In this document: positions 13,501 through 24,700 of the stretch, piece by piece | How positions within the stretch are numbered: position 1 is the stretch's first letter | Layout: each line of letters starts with the position of its first letter | Assembly: GCF_949628265.1 (NCBI RefSeq) | Contig: NC_088789.1 | Coordinates: 11,214,886 to 11,278,885 of the forward strand | Length of the DNA: 64,000 bases | Direction: 5' to 3' | From: Cloeon dipterum | Taxonomy: Eukaryota; Arthropoda; Insecta; Ephemeroptera; Baetidae | The notes under the pieces: model-generated | The model's database searches: none | Seen by the model: only the letters and a program-made list of their open reading frames with translations | What the model was told of the DNA's origin: nothing | Translations under genes and position numbers: made by a program

Positions 13501-13917
13501 ATTTATTTCAAGGTGGACGTGCGACTGGAGCTGCAGCGGTTAGGACAGCGGGCGGCGCGGCTCGAGGAAATGCTGGGCAACGTGTCTGAACGGCTAGGCT
13601 CGATTAACGGAAGCAGCACGGCCACCACACCAGCCGTGTCTGAAGACGATAACCCACGGTCGACTCGGTCGAACCGCAGCGGCGGCGGCGACTCGTCAAG
13701 CACGACGACGACGGCGCCGTCATCAGCCGTGGTGCCAGCCATCCGCAAGCGGCGCAGCAAGTCGCGAGTGGAGGCAAAGCAGACGCCGGTGGCGTCGGAC
13801 GTGTCGGTCAAGTCGGACGAAGACGACTCAACGACTGTGAGCACGTCGGCCTCGGTAGCGGTGCGGCCGCCGGCCGCCCGCCACAGGACTAGAGAGACCA
13901 GAGAGGAGTTCCTCTAG
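1595..13917 (+). CDS. eag: Ether-a-go-go voltage-gated potassium channel (partial, 5' end outside window)
   Basis: Voltage-gated K+ channel of the KCNH/EAG family, acting in neuronal and muscle plasma membranes. Exons: 1595-1726, 2116-2243, 2356-2751 (or 2790), 7451-7874, 8106-8305, optional 8785-8871, 10617-10869, 11270-11466, 11583-12122, 12694-12921, 13513-13917; all junctions are in phase. The 966 visible residues begin in the last PAS strands ([20 protein letters not shown]). Then come S1 (about 119-140), S2, S3, the arginine-rich S4 ([15 protein letters not shown]), S5, and the selectivity filter SVGFGN (about 335-340). After S6 follow the C-linker and a cyclic-nucleotide-binding homology domain (GKGDVFGD). 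RQDTIDE matches the conserved CaMK-target region of insect Eag, as I recall it. The end is Ser/Thr/Ala-rich with a C-terminal coiled coil ([20 protein letters not shown]). The N-terminal exons of the eag/PAS domain are not in the window. Identity is near certain; the exact C-terminus (TAG at 13915) is the least conserved part. Confidence 0.97.
2752..2790 (+). CDS. eag: Optional 13-codon extension of an eag exon (tandem 5' splice site)
   Basis: The S3-containing exon can end at 2751 (GAT, then gtaagta) or at 2790 (AAT, then gtaagta). Both donors are strong and both leave phase 0, joining the same next exon at 7451. The 39 nt between them stay open and encode [13 protein letters not shown]. This would lengthen the extracellular S3-S4 linker and add an N-C-S glycosylation sequon. 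It is a candidate alternative splice form; use of either site cannot be proved from sequence. Confidence 0.55.
2791..7450 (+). other. Large eag intron
   Basis: About 4.7 kb of AT-rich intron between the S3 and S4 exons. It holds short runs of open frame only. Two things stand out: a nested hairpin at 5641-5700 and a TATA-like/donor cluster near 4220-4310. Both are given separately as findings. Confidence 0.7.
5641..5700. repeat. Nested inverted repeat (hairpin) in eag intron
   Basis: A perfect 10-bp inverted repeat (GGCGGATTCC at 5659-5668 and GGAATCCGCC at 5674-5683) has a 5-nt loop. It is flanked by an outer matching pair, CGAATTTC (5641-5648) and GAAATTCG (5693-5700). It is GC-rich against an AT-rich background. 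It could be an RNA structure in the pre-mRNA or a remnant of a small palindromic element; no function is assigned. Confidence 0.6.
8785..8871 (+). CDS. eag: Candidate 29-codon cassette exon of eag
   Basis: An open 87-nt block lies between a good acceptor (ctacacatttcag) and a donor (GAG, then gtagct). It is a multiple of three and phase 0 on both sides, exactly like the flanking junction (8305 to 10617). Inclusion would put about 29 residues (starts [10 protein letters not shown], ends MLESTELTE) into the C-linker between GLDTDK and VLNYCPKDM. Its base composition and codon use look coding compared with the surrounding AT-rich intron. No constitutive Eag that I know has this insertion, so it is probably alternative or rarely used. 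Confidence 0.5.
8872..10616 (+). other. eag intron sequence
   Basis: About 1.7 kb between the candidate cassette exon and the exon that opens the cyclic-nucleotide-binding homology domain. No coding exon, RNA gene or clear repeat was recognised. A pyrimidine-rich tract precedes the acceptor at 10615-10616. Confidence 0.6.
12123..13512 (+). other. Two eag introns flanking exon 12694-12921
   Basis: AT-rich introns of about 570 and 590 nt. The first starts at gtgaaaaaaacg. If retained, the frame runs on about 45 codons to a stop at 12258-12260 and would give a channel lacking the C-terminal coiled coil. Nothing else is recognised. Confidence 0.6.
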
Positions 13918-16900
13918 GACAAGGGGCAGCCATCGCAACCAGTGAGTGACGACGAGTCAACGCACCTGTGAACACCTTTGAGTGCCCCAGAGTGTGCGTG
14001 CGTACGTGCGTTGTCGGTTGGACGATGGCGGCAGCCCCTTCTCCAAAAATCGGTTTATGCGCTCCAAATTTTCTCGCTCCGTTTCTCTACGTGTTGCTGC
14101 CTTCGCTATTTTAATCGAAAGATTTTCAGTGTGAATGCTTTCAAGCAGAATTAAGATGGGCTGTGCTGGAACAATTTCCACCTCTTCAAATAAATAATGC
14201 CAGTTTTCTGATTTTTTGATTTGTCTGTTTTTCACAGAATTAAATCAAACTAATCAGTATCATGAGCTTTGTAGTAAAATTTAAATTGGAAAACTTTGTA
14301 AATATAGCGCGTTGCACAAAATTTCCGATTTAATAATTGGGTTTGCTGAAAATCATACCTTTTACTTTGTTAGTATAATAAATCCGAATATTTGCTCCTT
14401 ATGTAATGTTGCCAGCAGCCTGCTTCTCATGGAAGGTGACAAAACGTAGAGAAATCTTTCCCTCTCGTTGCTCTTTAACTTTGAATAAGCATCGCTGGGC
14501 GATTGATTTATCGACGTCGATTCGACTTGTCAACTCGCTAGCTCGACCAAATTGTTATAAATCCTTATATATTAAAATAAATTGCAGACTTTTTATCCGC
14601 GGTGTGGTAAGGTTATAAGCAATATATTAACTTAAAAATAGAGTTTCGTCTTCTACAAGCAATTTGATTGTGAACCATTTCTATACGCTGCACTCGTCTT
14701 GGTGCAAAATAAGCGAAATGTATTTATGCATATTTATGTACGCGCTGATTGAATTTTTGTGCTTAAACAAAGGTAAAGAGAATTTGAAATTTCGGACGGA
14801 TTTTGTTGCGCAATGAATTTTATCCAAATGCGATTCTAGAAATTTTACGCGCTTGCTATGCACGCTTGTTCAAAGTCGAAAATTCCAAAAATTCAACACG
14901 CGCTATGATGATGATTTTACTCAGAAAATCGTTTCCTGTTATCCAACACACCCACACACACGATATTTAAAAGGAATCAACTATAAAGATGTAAATTAAA
15001 TTTTTGGTGATACGGGAAAACTTTTTTAAGTCAATAACATATCAAAACATCGACAAGGCTCGATCTTCCACTAGTCTACGAAAAGCAATGACGAGAAGGC
15101 AACCAACAAAACGATTAAGTTAGTTGAGTGGATGCAACCCTTGCACTATACTTATCGCCCATTTGGTTGAGTCTAATAATTTTCACACTTGTATTACATA
15201 CTCTTTGCAATTTATTATGAACATAATTCTAATGTGCTCTGTAGAAAAAAGGACATGGCGAGCGCTCGCTAAGAGAATAATTGAAATTGGACATTAATAT
15301 AAAATTCTCAGTTTCACGCGAATTTAGTGATACTAAATAATATTGATTAGAAGGCTCAATTTGAATTTATCAAGCCCTTTATACGAATTGCATTTATAAT
15401 TCCATAATCATCTCCACACAGCAATTTTCTACATTGACTAAAAACGTCCTCAAAGGATGACTTGACAGATTAAAAATTTCCAGGTGTCCGACGAGGAAAT
15501 AACAAACCTTTTTGAAAATGCAACAATGTTGTTGTTATAAAGACTATCATTTCAAAAGAATTTTCCCTATTGGCTCTCGTTTCAAATCTTCAGCCTTCAG
15601 TTTCTATATCTTTATGTATTGTTTTATCGGTTTAGTTTGTCGGGAATGATTTATTGGACAAGTCCAACAAATACCAACCAAAATTAATGTAATATCGCGT
15701 AGAATTTTGCAATGAGTTGGTATATTGAAAGACTCGTTTAAACTAAATTATAACTGTACCCTGTTATAATTGCAATTAGCAATAAATTATTCCATAATAA
15801 AATGCGCAGGGTAGATTTACTGTCAAAAGTTGCGACATTTTGCCAGTTACAGTATATAACATTAGCCTCTCGACTTGAATGGTTTTCCTTGTGCCTTCCT
15901 CGCCCGATTTACTTTACGTTAATTAGACTCATAATCGCACACAACTTCGCTGTATTTTTCATTTCTTCGAAACGAATCGTTGACTAAATCTTGTTTTGTT
16001 AATATAAATTTACTTGCGAAAAGTGGTGTAAAATGGCTAAAAATCACAGTGAAAATATTGTACCAAAAATACACACATTCGTTATTACCTGAAGAACGAG
16101 AAGATTAAAATGTAATCAAGGTGAAGAGATCGCTACGAAATAAGATGTTCTTGAGCAAAACGAACATAGAGCAATGTAAATAATTTGCACCATGTAAAAA
16201 GTTTACCAAAGTAATAAAGTCTAAACTATTTCTTCTTAAATACTTTCTCATTTTAAAATCCGTACACCCTATTCACAATAATTTTGTCGACTATGTTATT
16301 TAAAGACCAACAGTTTTATAAAAACTACAGCAATTCTTAAATGTATATCAAAAATTTTACTTTCCGCAGCTTCTCCAGAAATTGCGCAATATAAATATCA
16401 TAAATTAAAATTTGTAAACGCGCGTGCTCCTGGGTACTGTGTAAATCTACGACTGTGTCCTGACTTTATTTCAAGTTTCAGAAGTTTCACAATTATAGGA
16501 AAATTTTCTTTAAATCGATGATTGATTAGTGGGGGGGGGGCGTGTAAAATTAATAAAAAAAATTATTCAACAATCATGTGTTTTTGCTTATCCTTACTTA
16601 TATGTATGTATGTATTATAGTTCAGCTTCAGCGAATGGAAAATTTAACGATCCCAATTTTTGTTAGTTTAGCCTTAGAATCCTCCAAATTAAATAATATT
16701 TTATGTTTTGGTTGAGAAAACTGCGATCTATAATGAGGGTCAGGTGCATATTAATTATTAATAGTATATATCCTTATATAATAGAATGACATTTTATCAT
16801 TCCTGAATGAAAGGTTAAAATTTAGATTGATTTAGATTTAGATCATAGCAGAGAATTTTTTCGCAATGTTTCTCTAATGTTTTTTTTTAATTGGAAAATT

Positions 16901-17195
16901 ATATACGTAGTTCAACCACCTTGTAACAAAACAACGAAATGCTGAAAAAAAAACAAAAAAATGCGAGCAACACTGTAGGGGTGGTTGGGGGTGATGAGGA
17001 CGAGACGACGAAAAATGCCCCTGCACTGCCATCTGTGAGTGTGAGTTGCTATCAAAATCAATGTGGGCGTGCCATTCTCATGCGGAAAACGAACATGTTT
17101 TGAGAAGTCTCTGTTTCACTGAAAGTTCACCGTTTTGCTTTTTTTGCCTACTACTATTTTGAAGTAACAGAAAACTGCTTTTTTGGCAACTAGAG
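13918..17195. other. eag 3' UTR and intergenic region
   Basis: Begins with the 3' UTR of eag; candidate AATAAA signals lie near 14189 and 14378. Beyond that the sequence is AT-rich with no recognised gene. An acceptor-bounded 19-codon open stretch at 15484-15540 is the only exon-like signal and is treated as a weak finding. A G10 run lies at about 16530. Confidence 0.55.
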
Positions 17196-18436
17196 ATGTT
17201 GCTTACAAACGTCCTATGCAAAAAGGTTAAAGCCAAGTAAGTGATAAGAGTCAGTAAGAGTGGAGCGGAGTGGAGTTCGAAGAGTAAACAATTACGATTG
17301 ATACATTATAAAATATCTACGTTTATTGTGTCACGTCTTTTTGAGTTTTTGAAAAAAATATGTAATAGATAGGGTGACACAACATACCAATATTGTAAAA
17401 TACCAGGAACACAATAATGGAATTTATTAATCCGAATTTTTCTTGCAGGACCATTATGGTTATGATGGAATCTATAGTAAGCGGCCATAGATTTGTTTCT
17501 TTAAGAGAAAGACTAGGTGATAAATTAGAAGTCATCAGGTTTGATCCTAGAAGTAAGTATATATGTATGCGAACTACATACTGTTTTTGTCTCCTGATTC
17601 TGCAATAATTCCAAATTCGAGCACTTTCTTAAATATGTTGGATAGAAACAAGAATACATAATATCTGTAATTTAATAGTGATTTAGAGAGCGCATTAAAA
17701 CGCAGGCCAAATCCAAAATGTGTTCAAATATGAAAACTCTTCTTTGTTTTCCTCTTTTGGTTTCAATTTGGTGTCACGTAACGTGTAGAGCTCTTGAATA
17801 GCAAGCTGTAGAATGAATATTAATAAAGAAAATCGTCGGGCCCTTAAAGCGGATATATGATTTTTTCAATTTAAATAAATTATTTAGACTGAATAAGCTA
17901 TGTTCTCCTTTGAGACTCATAAAATATTAAATATTATCTTGATCTATAACTATATGGTTGAACTCGCAAGAAACGACTTCAGCGTTTTTTTAAATCTTTA
18001 GATTGATCTTTCCGACATTTGCCAAAATCGTTATGTATTTAAATTATAGAGATAATTTTTGTATCAATGTGCGTAATATTGGGTGGGTCTGAGAAAGGCA
18101 TTTTGTCACCTCATGTGTGATCTCAATTTTAAAGTGGAAAATGTTATGAGAGTTTGGAAACTCATTAGAGGACACACGAGTTGACAATCCTATCTCAGAC
18201 CCACCCATTGTCCCTTTGAATATTTAATTTAGGAAAAATGTTTTTTGTTTTAATCAATATTAAATTTTAGTGCAAAGGTTGTTTGTGGTTGAAATAAAAA
18301 AATGATTTAATATATTTAAAAATTAATCACACGCAACTATTTTGAATATTCCATGTATTCTAATACAAGTTCCATAATTTCAGTACAAGCTGAATGTGTC
18401 TACAAAGAGAAAAGGAAGATTAGAAGCATGAAGTAA
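17196..18436 (+). CDS. mRpL33: Mitochondrial large-subunit ribosomal protein bL33m
   Basis: Structural protein of the mitochondrial 39S ribosomal subunit. Three short exons, 17196-17236, 17449-17552 and 18384-18436, join in phase to give 65 residues, normal length for this family. Exon 1 encodes MLLTNVLCKKVKAK. Exon 2 gives TIMVMMESIVSGHRF followed by LRERLGDKLEVIRFDP, the core signature of animal bL33m. Exon 3 gives IQAECVYKEKRKIRSMK, ending in the basic KKIRS-type tail before TAA. Splice sites are canonical (AA/gtaagt, ttgcag/GA, AGAA/gtaagt, tttcag/TA). The gene lies only about 340 nt upstream of the Rpn12 start on the same strand. It is too fragmented to show as one open frame; the call rests on the match of all three exons to one small family. 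Confidence 0.9.
18081..18206. mobile_element. Small palindromic MITE in mRpL33 intron 2
   Basis: The ends are inverted repeats: GGGTGGGTCTGAGA at the left, and on the right TCTCAGACCCACCC. The match continues imperfectly inward for about 50 bp on each side (TTGTCACCTCATGTGTG versus CACACGAGTTGACAA), so the 126-bp segment is nearly a full palindrome. ATT flanks both ends and may be a 3-bp target duplication. It carries no coding capacity, as expected for a non-autonomous miniature DNA transposon. Family not identified. Confidence 0.6.
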
Positions 18437-18775
18437 TAGTGTCTTTGCATTTACCACAACGTCATTTAATTCATTTGTTGACTGGCTGTAGCAATTAATT
18501 TGTTAATAAATTAAAATTACTTCTAAAAGTGAATTTAATTTAATTTCGATGATCCACACACATACGATGCCCGGTAAATAATTAAAACATGAGCTCGCCT
18601 TTTCCTGCCTTTCTTACTCTGGAAAAATTCGAAGATGGTGTGAACGTCCACTCCCCAACAAGAAAAAACAAAGTTGAAGAAGTGGGAGGATTCATATTAT
18701 TTCGATTTTGAGTTTCGCGCCCAACTAACGACAACGCCGACATCTTTACTTCTATTTAGACACTATTGGCCATTG

Positions 18776-20747
18776 ATGAGTAAACAGAATTTACCGACAG
18801 TGAGCAAGCAGCAAGCAATGGAGTCCACCGCATACAAACAGGCGGCGATCTCTTTTAAAAACCTAAATGACGAGTGGAAAGTGAAACCGAGGAATCTGGA
18901 CAAGATAGGGCAGATTTTGTCAAGGTTAAAGGTATGTTCAAAGCTAAACCAATTCCATTTTGGGTCGTTCTTAATTTTGAAACTTGAAACTAGGGCTGCG
19001 GCTTGCGTAGCGTGTTGTATGTTGTCAAGTCATTGCTTTCATTACATTATTTGAAGGCTTAGTGTCTTAGTTCATTTTTGTTTATTTCATTTACATATTA
19101 CTTTCTCTCTACAATACTCTGTTCAATTAATGTACATACTGCAAAATATGAAATTTGTCATGATACACTTTTCTTGCAGGTGGAATTGACTCAACTCGTC
19201 TTCCTTCCCACTGATCAGACTACTGCCTCCGAGAAATGTCTCCTCCTCGCTCGTAAGTTTCCTTATTCCAGCCTGTTCAATGCATTTTAAAAATTTTTAA
19301 ATCTGTGGGTTGCCAACGACTCTTTTAAAATTCTGTTGTGGTGAACTCCTCTCATTTGACGCTCACTTTTCAATCCTTGGTCTGTTGGGAATAATCAATG
19401 TTGTATAATTTTGTCCTATATCCTACCGAAAAGTGTGAGTTGGTCGAGAAGTTTTCCATGCACACCAAAAATTCAATAAAATTAAGTTTTTACTTTTCTA
19501 ATACAGGGGATACCTTGGAAATTGGAGCACAATGGAGTATTGCCAAGAAAGACATCCCTGCCTTCGAGAGATACATTGCCCAGCTTAAACCATATTATTT
19601 GGACTATGGCAAGCACGGAGATGAGAAGTAAGACAAACATTTTCACTGATTGTCTTGGGTTTTTCATGGGCTTGTTTCTATTAGCACTGGTCTTCTGGAG
19701 TCCCCGTACAAGTATCAGCTTCTGGGGTTGAACCTTCTGTACCTGCTCTCGCAGAACCGAGTGGCTGAGTTCCATACTGAGTTGGAGCTGCTTCCACCAG
19801 ACCAAATCCATAATGCATACATTAAACATCCGCTTTCCATTGAGCAGTACTTAATGGAAGGCCGTTACAATAGGGTAAGATTCAATTCAATAACAAAATA
19901 TACAATATTTAATTAAAAAACTTATTGTTAGCTTTATTTCTGACATATTTGCAAATAATTAGCCTGATATTTAAGTTTAAAATTCAACTTTTGTATCGGT
20001 CAGACCAAGACTGAGTCTTTTGGTATGTGTCTTTACCTTGACTCACAGTGCTAAAGTCACTGTCCAATTTTTTTAGGTTAGTAAATTGTTAATAACTTTA
20101 TTCATTTTACAGATTTTCTTGGCCAGGGATAATGTTCCACACCCTGACTACTCCTTCTTTATGGAGATTTTGCTCTCAACTGTCAGAGATGAAATTGCTG
20201 CATGCATGGAGAAGGCTTATGAGCGAATCTCAATGCCTGAGGCAGCAAAAATGCTTTACCTCTCTTCATTGGAAGACGCCAAGACTTATGGCAGACAGGT
20301 AATATTTTGCTTATAACTAATACTGGAAAATATGCATCAAATAATACCACGTGTAGTGCATAATGTAGAAATGAACGGGTCTATTAATTATTCTGTTCAT
20401 GCCTGGGATTAGAATAATGGGAAAGAAGATTTCAGAAGTATCATTTTTGCTGATACATTCAACTTAAGCTCTGGCTTGTGCAGATTTTATTTCATTTTTA
20501 TCTTAACTTGTTCACATTGCCTGCATTGATTATAACCAAGCATATTAAAATACACCTAAATTACATTTTTTTTAGCTGAAATTGAGTTTTTTTGTTTTTA
20601 TTTCAGCGAAACTGGAATTTGAAATTGGACAACTTCTACTACTTTGATGCAATTGAAGAGAAGAAAACAGAGGACCACCATATGCCATCTAAGGAGCTGT
20701 CTGAGCAGTTCATTGAGTACGCACGCGAGCTGGAAACAATTGTCTAA
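18776..20747 (+). CDS. Rpn12: 26S proteasome non-ATPase regulatory subunit 8 (Rpn12)
   Basis: Subunit of the lid of the 26S proteasome 19S particle, needed for degradation of ubiquitinated proteins. Exons 18776-18931, 19180-19252, 19507-19627, 19685-19874, 20113-20298 and 20607-20747 give 288 residues ending ELETIV. Diagnostic blocks are [38 protein letters not shown] followed by [29 protein letters not shown] and [15 protein letters not shown], all typical of the PCI-type PSMD8 family. The start at 18776 ([12 protein letters not shown]) is chosen by position; an upstream in-frame ATG at 18674 or an internal Met 15 codons downstream (MEST) cannot be excluded. A possible polyadenylation signal ATTAAA lies at 20833. 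Confidence 0.96.
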
Positions 20748-21780
20748 CCTTAACATTAAGCTATATACTTTGTATTTAAAGTCAACTCTTTGAAACAAGT
20801 TCTTTGGGTTTAGAATTTAATATGACGTTTTTATTAAACTAAAACCCAAATGTGACTCACTCTTTATATTTCAACTACTGCTACCATTGAATATACTGAT
20901 TTGGATGAATGATTTCTCCATGGGCACTTCAGAGCACAACTTCATTAACGCTCATTCACTGTGCCTAGCACTATATCAAATACTGAAAGTTTAAAGCATC
21001 CTCAACAAGAGATCTTTCTGGAAACCTATTGGAGTCGTTCTTTTTTAGTCAATAAAGTCAAGAGAGCATCAAATAATATCACTTCTTGAGGAATTAGACT
21101 TGGAAAATTATACATGTTGACGCTGTTATCACCTTGACCGTCACCATCGTTAAGAGACAAAATGCGTTTCATAAAAATAATACGTGAAAGTTCAGATATA
21201 CTTAATATAAAATAAATTGACTGCTTTGCCGCCATTAGTGCACTCTATAAATGAATTTCCATAATTCTAAAAAAATGAAGCCTCAAAGTTAAGGTAAGAA
21301 ATCGTATAAAATATTTCATGTTTCGCTTTTAAGCAGGGTTTGCAAAAACCGCTGTCCCAAATATATTCACTATTGCAAATTATAAGTCTTTTTTAATGAT
21401 TTTGAGCACTTGCGAGGAATATGCATATTTTAGAATATATTTTGCGTTGGATGATAAAATTATGATTAAAAATTACTCTAGTTACGCCGATTATTTCATA
21501 ATTCATGAATACATACAATCATTATTTCAGTTCAGTTGCTTCTATCACCAATTTAGTATCGCGCGCAATTTGTTTAAAGATAGCAGGTACTGGCCAATCG
21601 GGGAGCGCAACTTGGATATAAACAAGAACAGATGATTGGCCTGTGAACAAGACGGGAGGCCGGCTGCGTGTTCCGTGTGTTGTCAAACCTACGTCAAAAG
21701 TAAAGTAAAAGACGCGAAAAAAATATTTAACTTCCTGGATGAAATGATCGGCACTCGGCTTTGAGAAAAGCGAAAGAAGA

Positions 21781-24700
21781 ATGATGGACAGTGATTTGAT
21801 TTCTAACATCAAGTCGGCCATCGAGCAAGGCAGGTCGGACATAGTCCGGACTCTGCTTGAGGCCTGCGACAAAGGTTTGAAAAATATTAGATAACGTTTA
21901 TTATTTGTGCTTGCTTGTCAAATTCTGGCTCTCTACATAAACGTTGATAAAAATTATAGGGCAGGAAGGTTTAACGAAGGACAAGGTTTTGAACTCGCCG
22001 CTCATTGACGGAGGAACGCTTCTTCTTTACGCCACTAAAGTGCGTCTTTATCTAATTCGTTGTTTACATTGCACTGATGTAAATTGTGTTTACAGCTCGA
22101 CCAAGGCGATGTAGTGCGTACTCTGCTCTCTGCTGGAGCCGACCCCGGTATTCAAAACTCAGCTGGTGAAAATGCCCTGGATACAGCTGGCACTATCCAT
22201 ATGAAGCAGATTTATGTGGATGAACTTCTCAGGGCTACTGGAACATCTGAGTATTTCTTTGTCAAACATTTTTAGTTTGAAATGTATTAAAAAGAACTTG
22301 TTCTTATTTTTACAGCGTTGGTCGTGTTTGTCAATTGATTGCTGCGGGCTTGAGTGTGAATTCGTATGATAGCGAGGAGAGCAGAAACACCCCTTTGCAC
22401 TGGGCTGCTTCATACGGAAACCGGGACATTGTCTCTTGCCTTATTCGTAGGCCACTTTTTCATTCACAAATTTATGTGTTTTATAATCTTTCCATTTAGA
22501 TCGTGGAGCAAATGTCAATGCCATGAATTCGTGTGGTGCCACTCCACTCCATGATGCAGTGTCTCAAAACAATGTAGAAATTGCCGAAGAGCTCCTACAG
22601 GGGGGTGCCAATCCCCTTATTCAAGCTGTGCGGGGGTGAGTGAAAGTCCAGTTAAAGAGAAGAATATTTTTGTCTAAAAGCAAAAATTTTCCTTTAGGAA
22701 GTTTTCTGGTCAGACGTCTTTGGATTTGGCTTGCAACAAAATGGAACTTGCCTCTCTGCTAGACCGATACACCACTTTCAACACAAAACCAAACATGCCT
22801 CTCGACATGAATGGTGGTCTTTCAGTTGAAGCCAGTGGCAGGCTTCGGGCTGCTTCTGTCCGCTCCCTCTCAAGTGAAATGTTTGAGAGCTTCGACAGTA
22901 CAAGAAAAATTTCCTACGCCCCATTTTCACCAACCAGCCCTCTTAGCAAAGGCACCCTCAGCCCTCAGTTTGAACATGTATGCAACACCCATCAAAATCC
23001 AGCCCAATTTCATGTTTTTCCTTTAAGGTTGCGGAAAAACTGGCCAGCTGCAATTTAAAATCTCCAGTCACGCCCATTGTGACAAGGACTAGTTTGCAAC
23101 TGCTGTGGCCGCAGCCACAGAGGATTCAGGAGCTGTCTGGTCCTAGTTTTGTGCCTGATGGAAAGGTGCATGTGATGGTTCACCCAAGCACAGAACCTAT
23201 TTTAAAGTATGTTTTAACGGCTTTTGCTAACAAATGTACTTCTTAAAGATTGATACTTAGAATTTTGGACATTTGGGAAGCCAGCAGAGCCGCCCTGCAA
23301 GCGGTGAAATTTTCCGTGATGGTTGGAGGAGTACATCCTCCAGGAGGAGGGTTGTCTAATAAGGAAATTAATTCCATTGAATGCTGTGTTAGTGATAAAA
23401 TTTTCTCGTCAGTCAACATGTACCAGCTTCACATCACATCCAATATTGTAAGATTCTACAGTTTCTATCAGGAATTTTCCATTTACTTCTTTATCTTTGC
23501 AGATAAAAATAAGTGCTGGAAGCTTGTGTGCCTTGCACTATGCCTTGGTCACTCTGACGCAACTAATTCGTCTGAGCAGTGATGAAGATGGTCTGGCTCC
23601 AGTGATCATCCAGGACCACCCCGCGCTTAGTCATCGTGGCGCTCTCATTGACATTTCACCGCTCAGCCGCATTCCATCTTTGGTGAGAATGTATACTCAT
23701 ATTGAATTTGGTTCACAGTGGGCAAAAATGAACTGCTAAATTCAATTTAACCACTTTAAAACAGATCACGCGTTAATAGTTTTATTAAATTTTTTTGCCA
23801 ACGGACTATTTCGTCCTGGTGGCGTAAAAATCGCGCATGTGTTCTTGGTGTACCCGTAAAAAGCGCGCACGTGTTCTTGGTGTAACCGTAAAAAGCGCGC
23901 ATGTATTCTTGGTGTACCCGTAAAAGTTGCGCATAGCTCCAAATCTCAATTTTACAGGAGAGAGAAAAAACTGTTTCCCCACTACAATGCATGGAGCACA
24001 TCGAAGCTGTTGCTGTATTTGAATGCTGTTATTAGATGCACAAATGGTGGCTTACAATTTTTATCAAAAATTCACGAAGCAAAGCCCAAGTTCCCACTTT
24101 TCAAATAGGCTTTCTTCCGAGACCTGCATGTTTTAATAAGAAATTTCATGATTTTTCTTCAAACCTAGTGCCTAATTATATACTTTCCAACATTAGCTTG
24201 TACTTTAATCATGAGCGATTAATTTTTAGTTTTCGGAGATTTTGCATTTCAAAAAAACATGACATTTTTTAGGTCAAATGTCGTTGTCATTAAAATAGAT
24301 TTTTTAATCTAAACTCAAATTTGAGAATGAATATGTCGACATTTTTAATTTTTTTCATATCCATTTTGTAGAGCACAAAAATTTAAGTTAAAAACGTAAA
24401 AATTTAAAATGGCATTTTGTATCATTTTTTTTATTAAAAAATGAGAACTTCGAAAAAACTTGTTTTTCAAGGTTAGTAAAAAACGATGATCGACCAAATC
24501 TCGACTTCTAATCATCCGAATTTCAAAAACCACATACCGTTAGACTCGTCTTGACATCCCTAAGTGCAATAAAGTGGTATGATTCCCACCAACCCCCAAC
24601 CCCCATTTAACCCCCTTAATAACGTGAAATTTAGCATTTTTTCGGCCTTTTCAACACCTTAGCACAACGTTGACGAGTAATTGTCTTCTTCAAACCAATT

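Noticed and set aside
23756-24001. Open frame with repeated peptide (MRAFYGYTKNTCALFTGT) and its twin at 25979-26170
   Set aside because: Both are translations of the 32-bp subterminal tandem repeats of the foldback element, on opposite strands; no splice context or start signal supports a protein.
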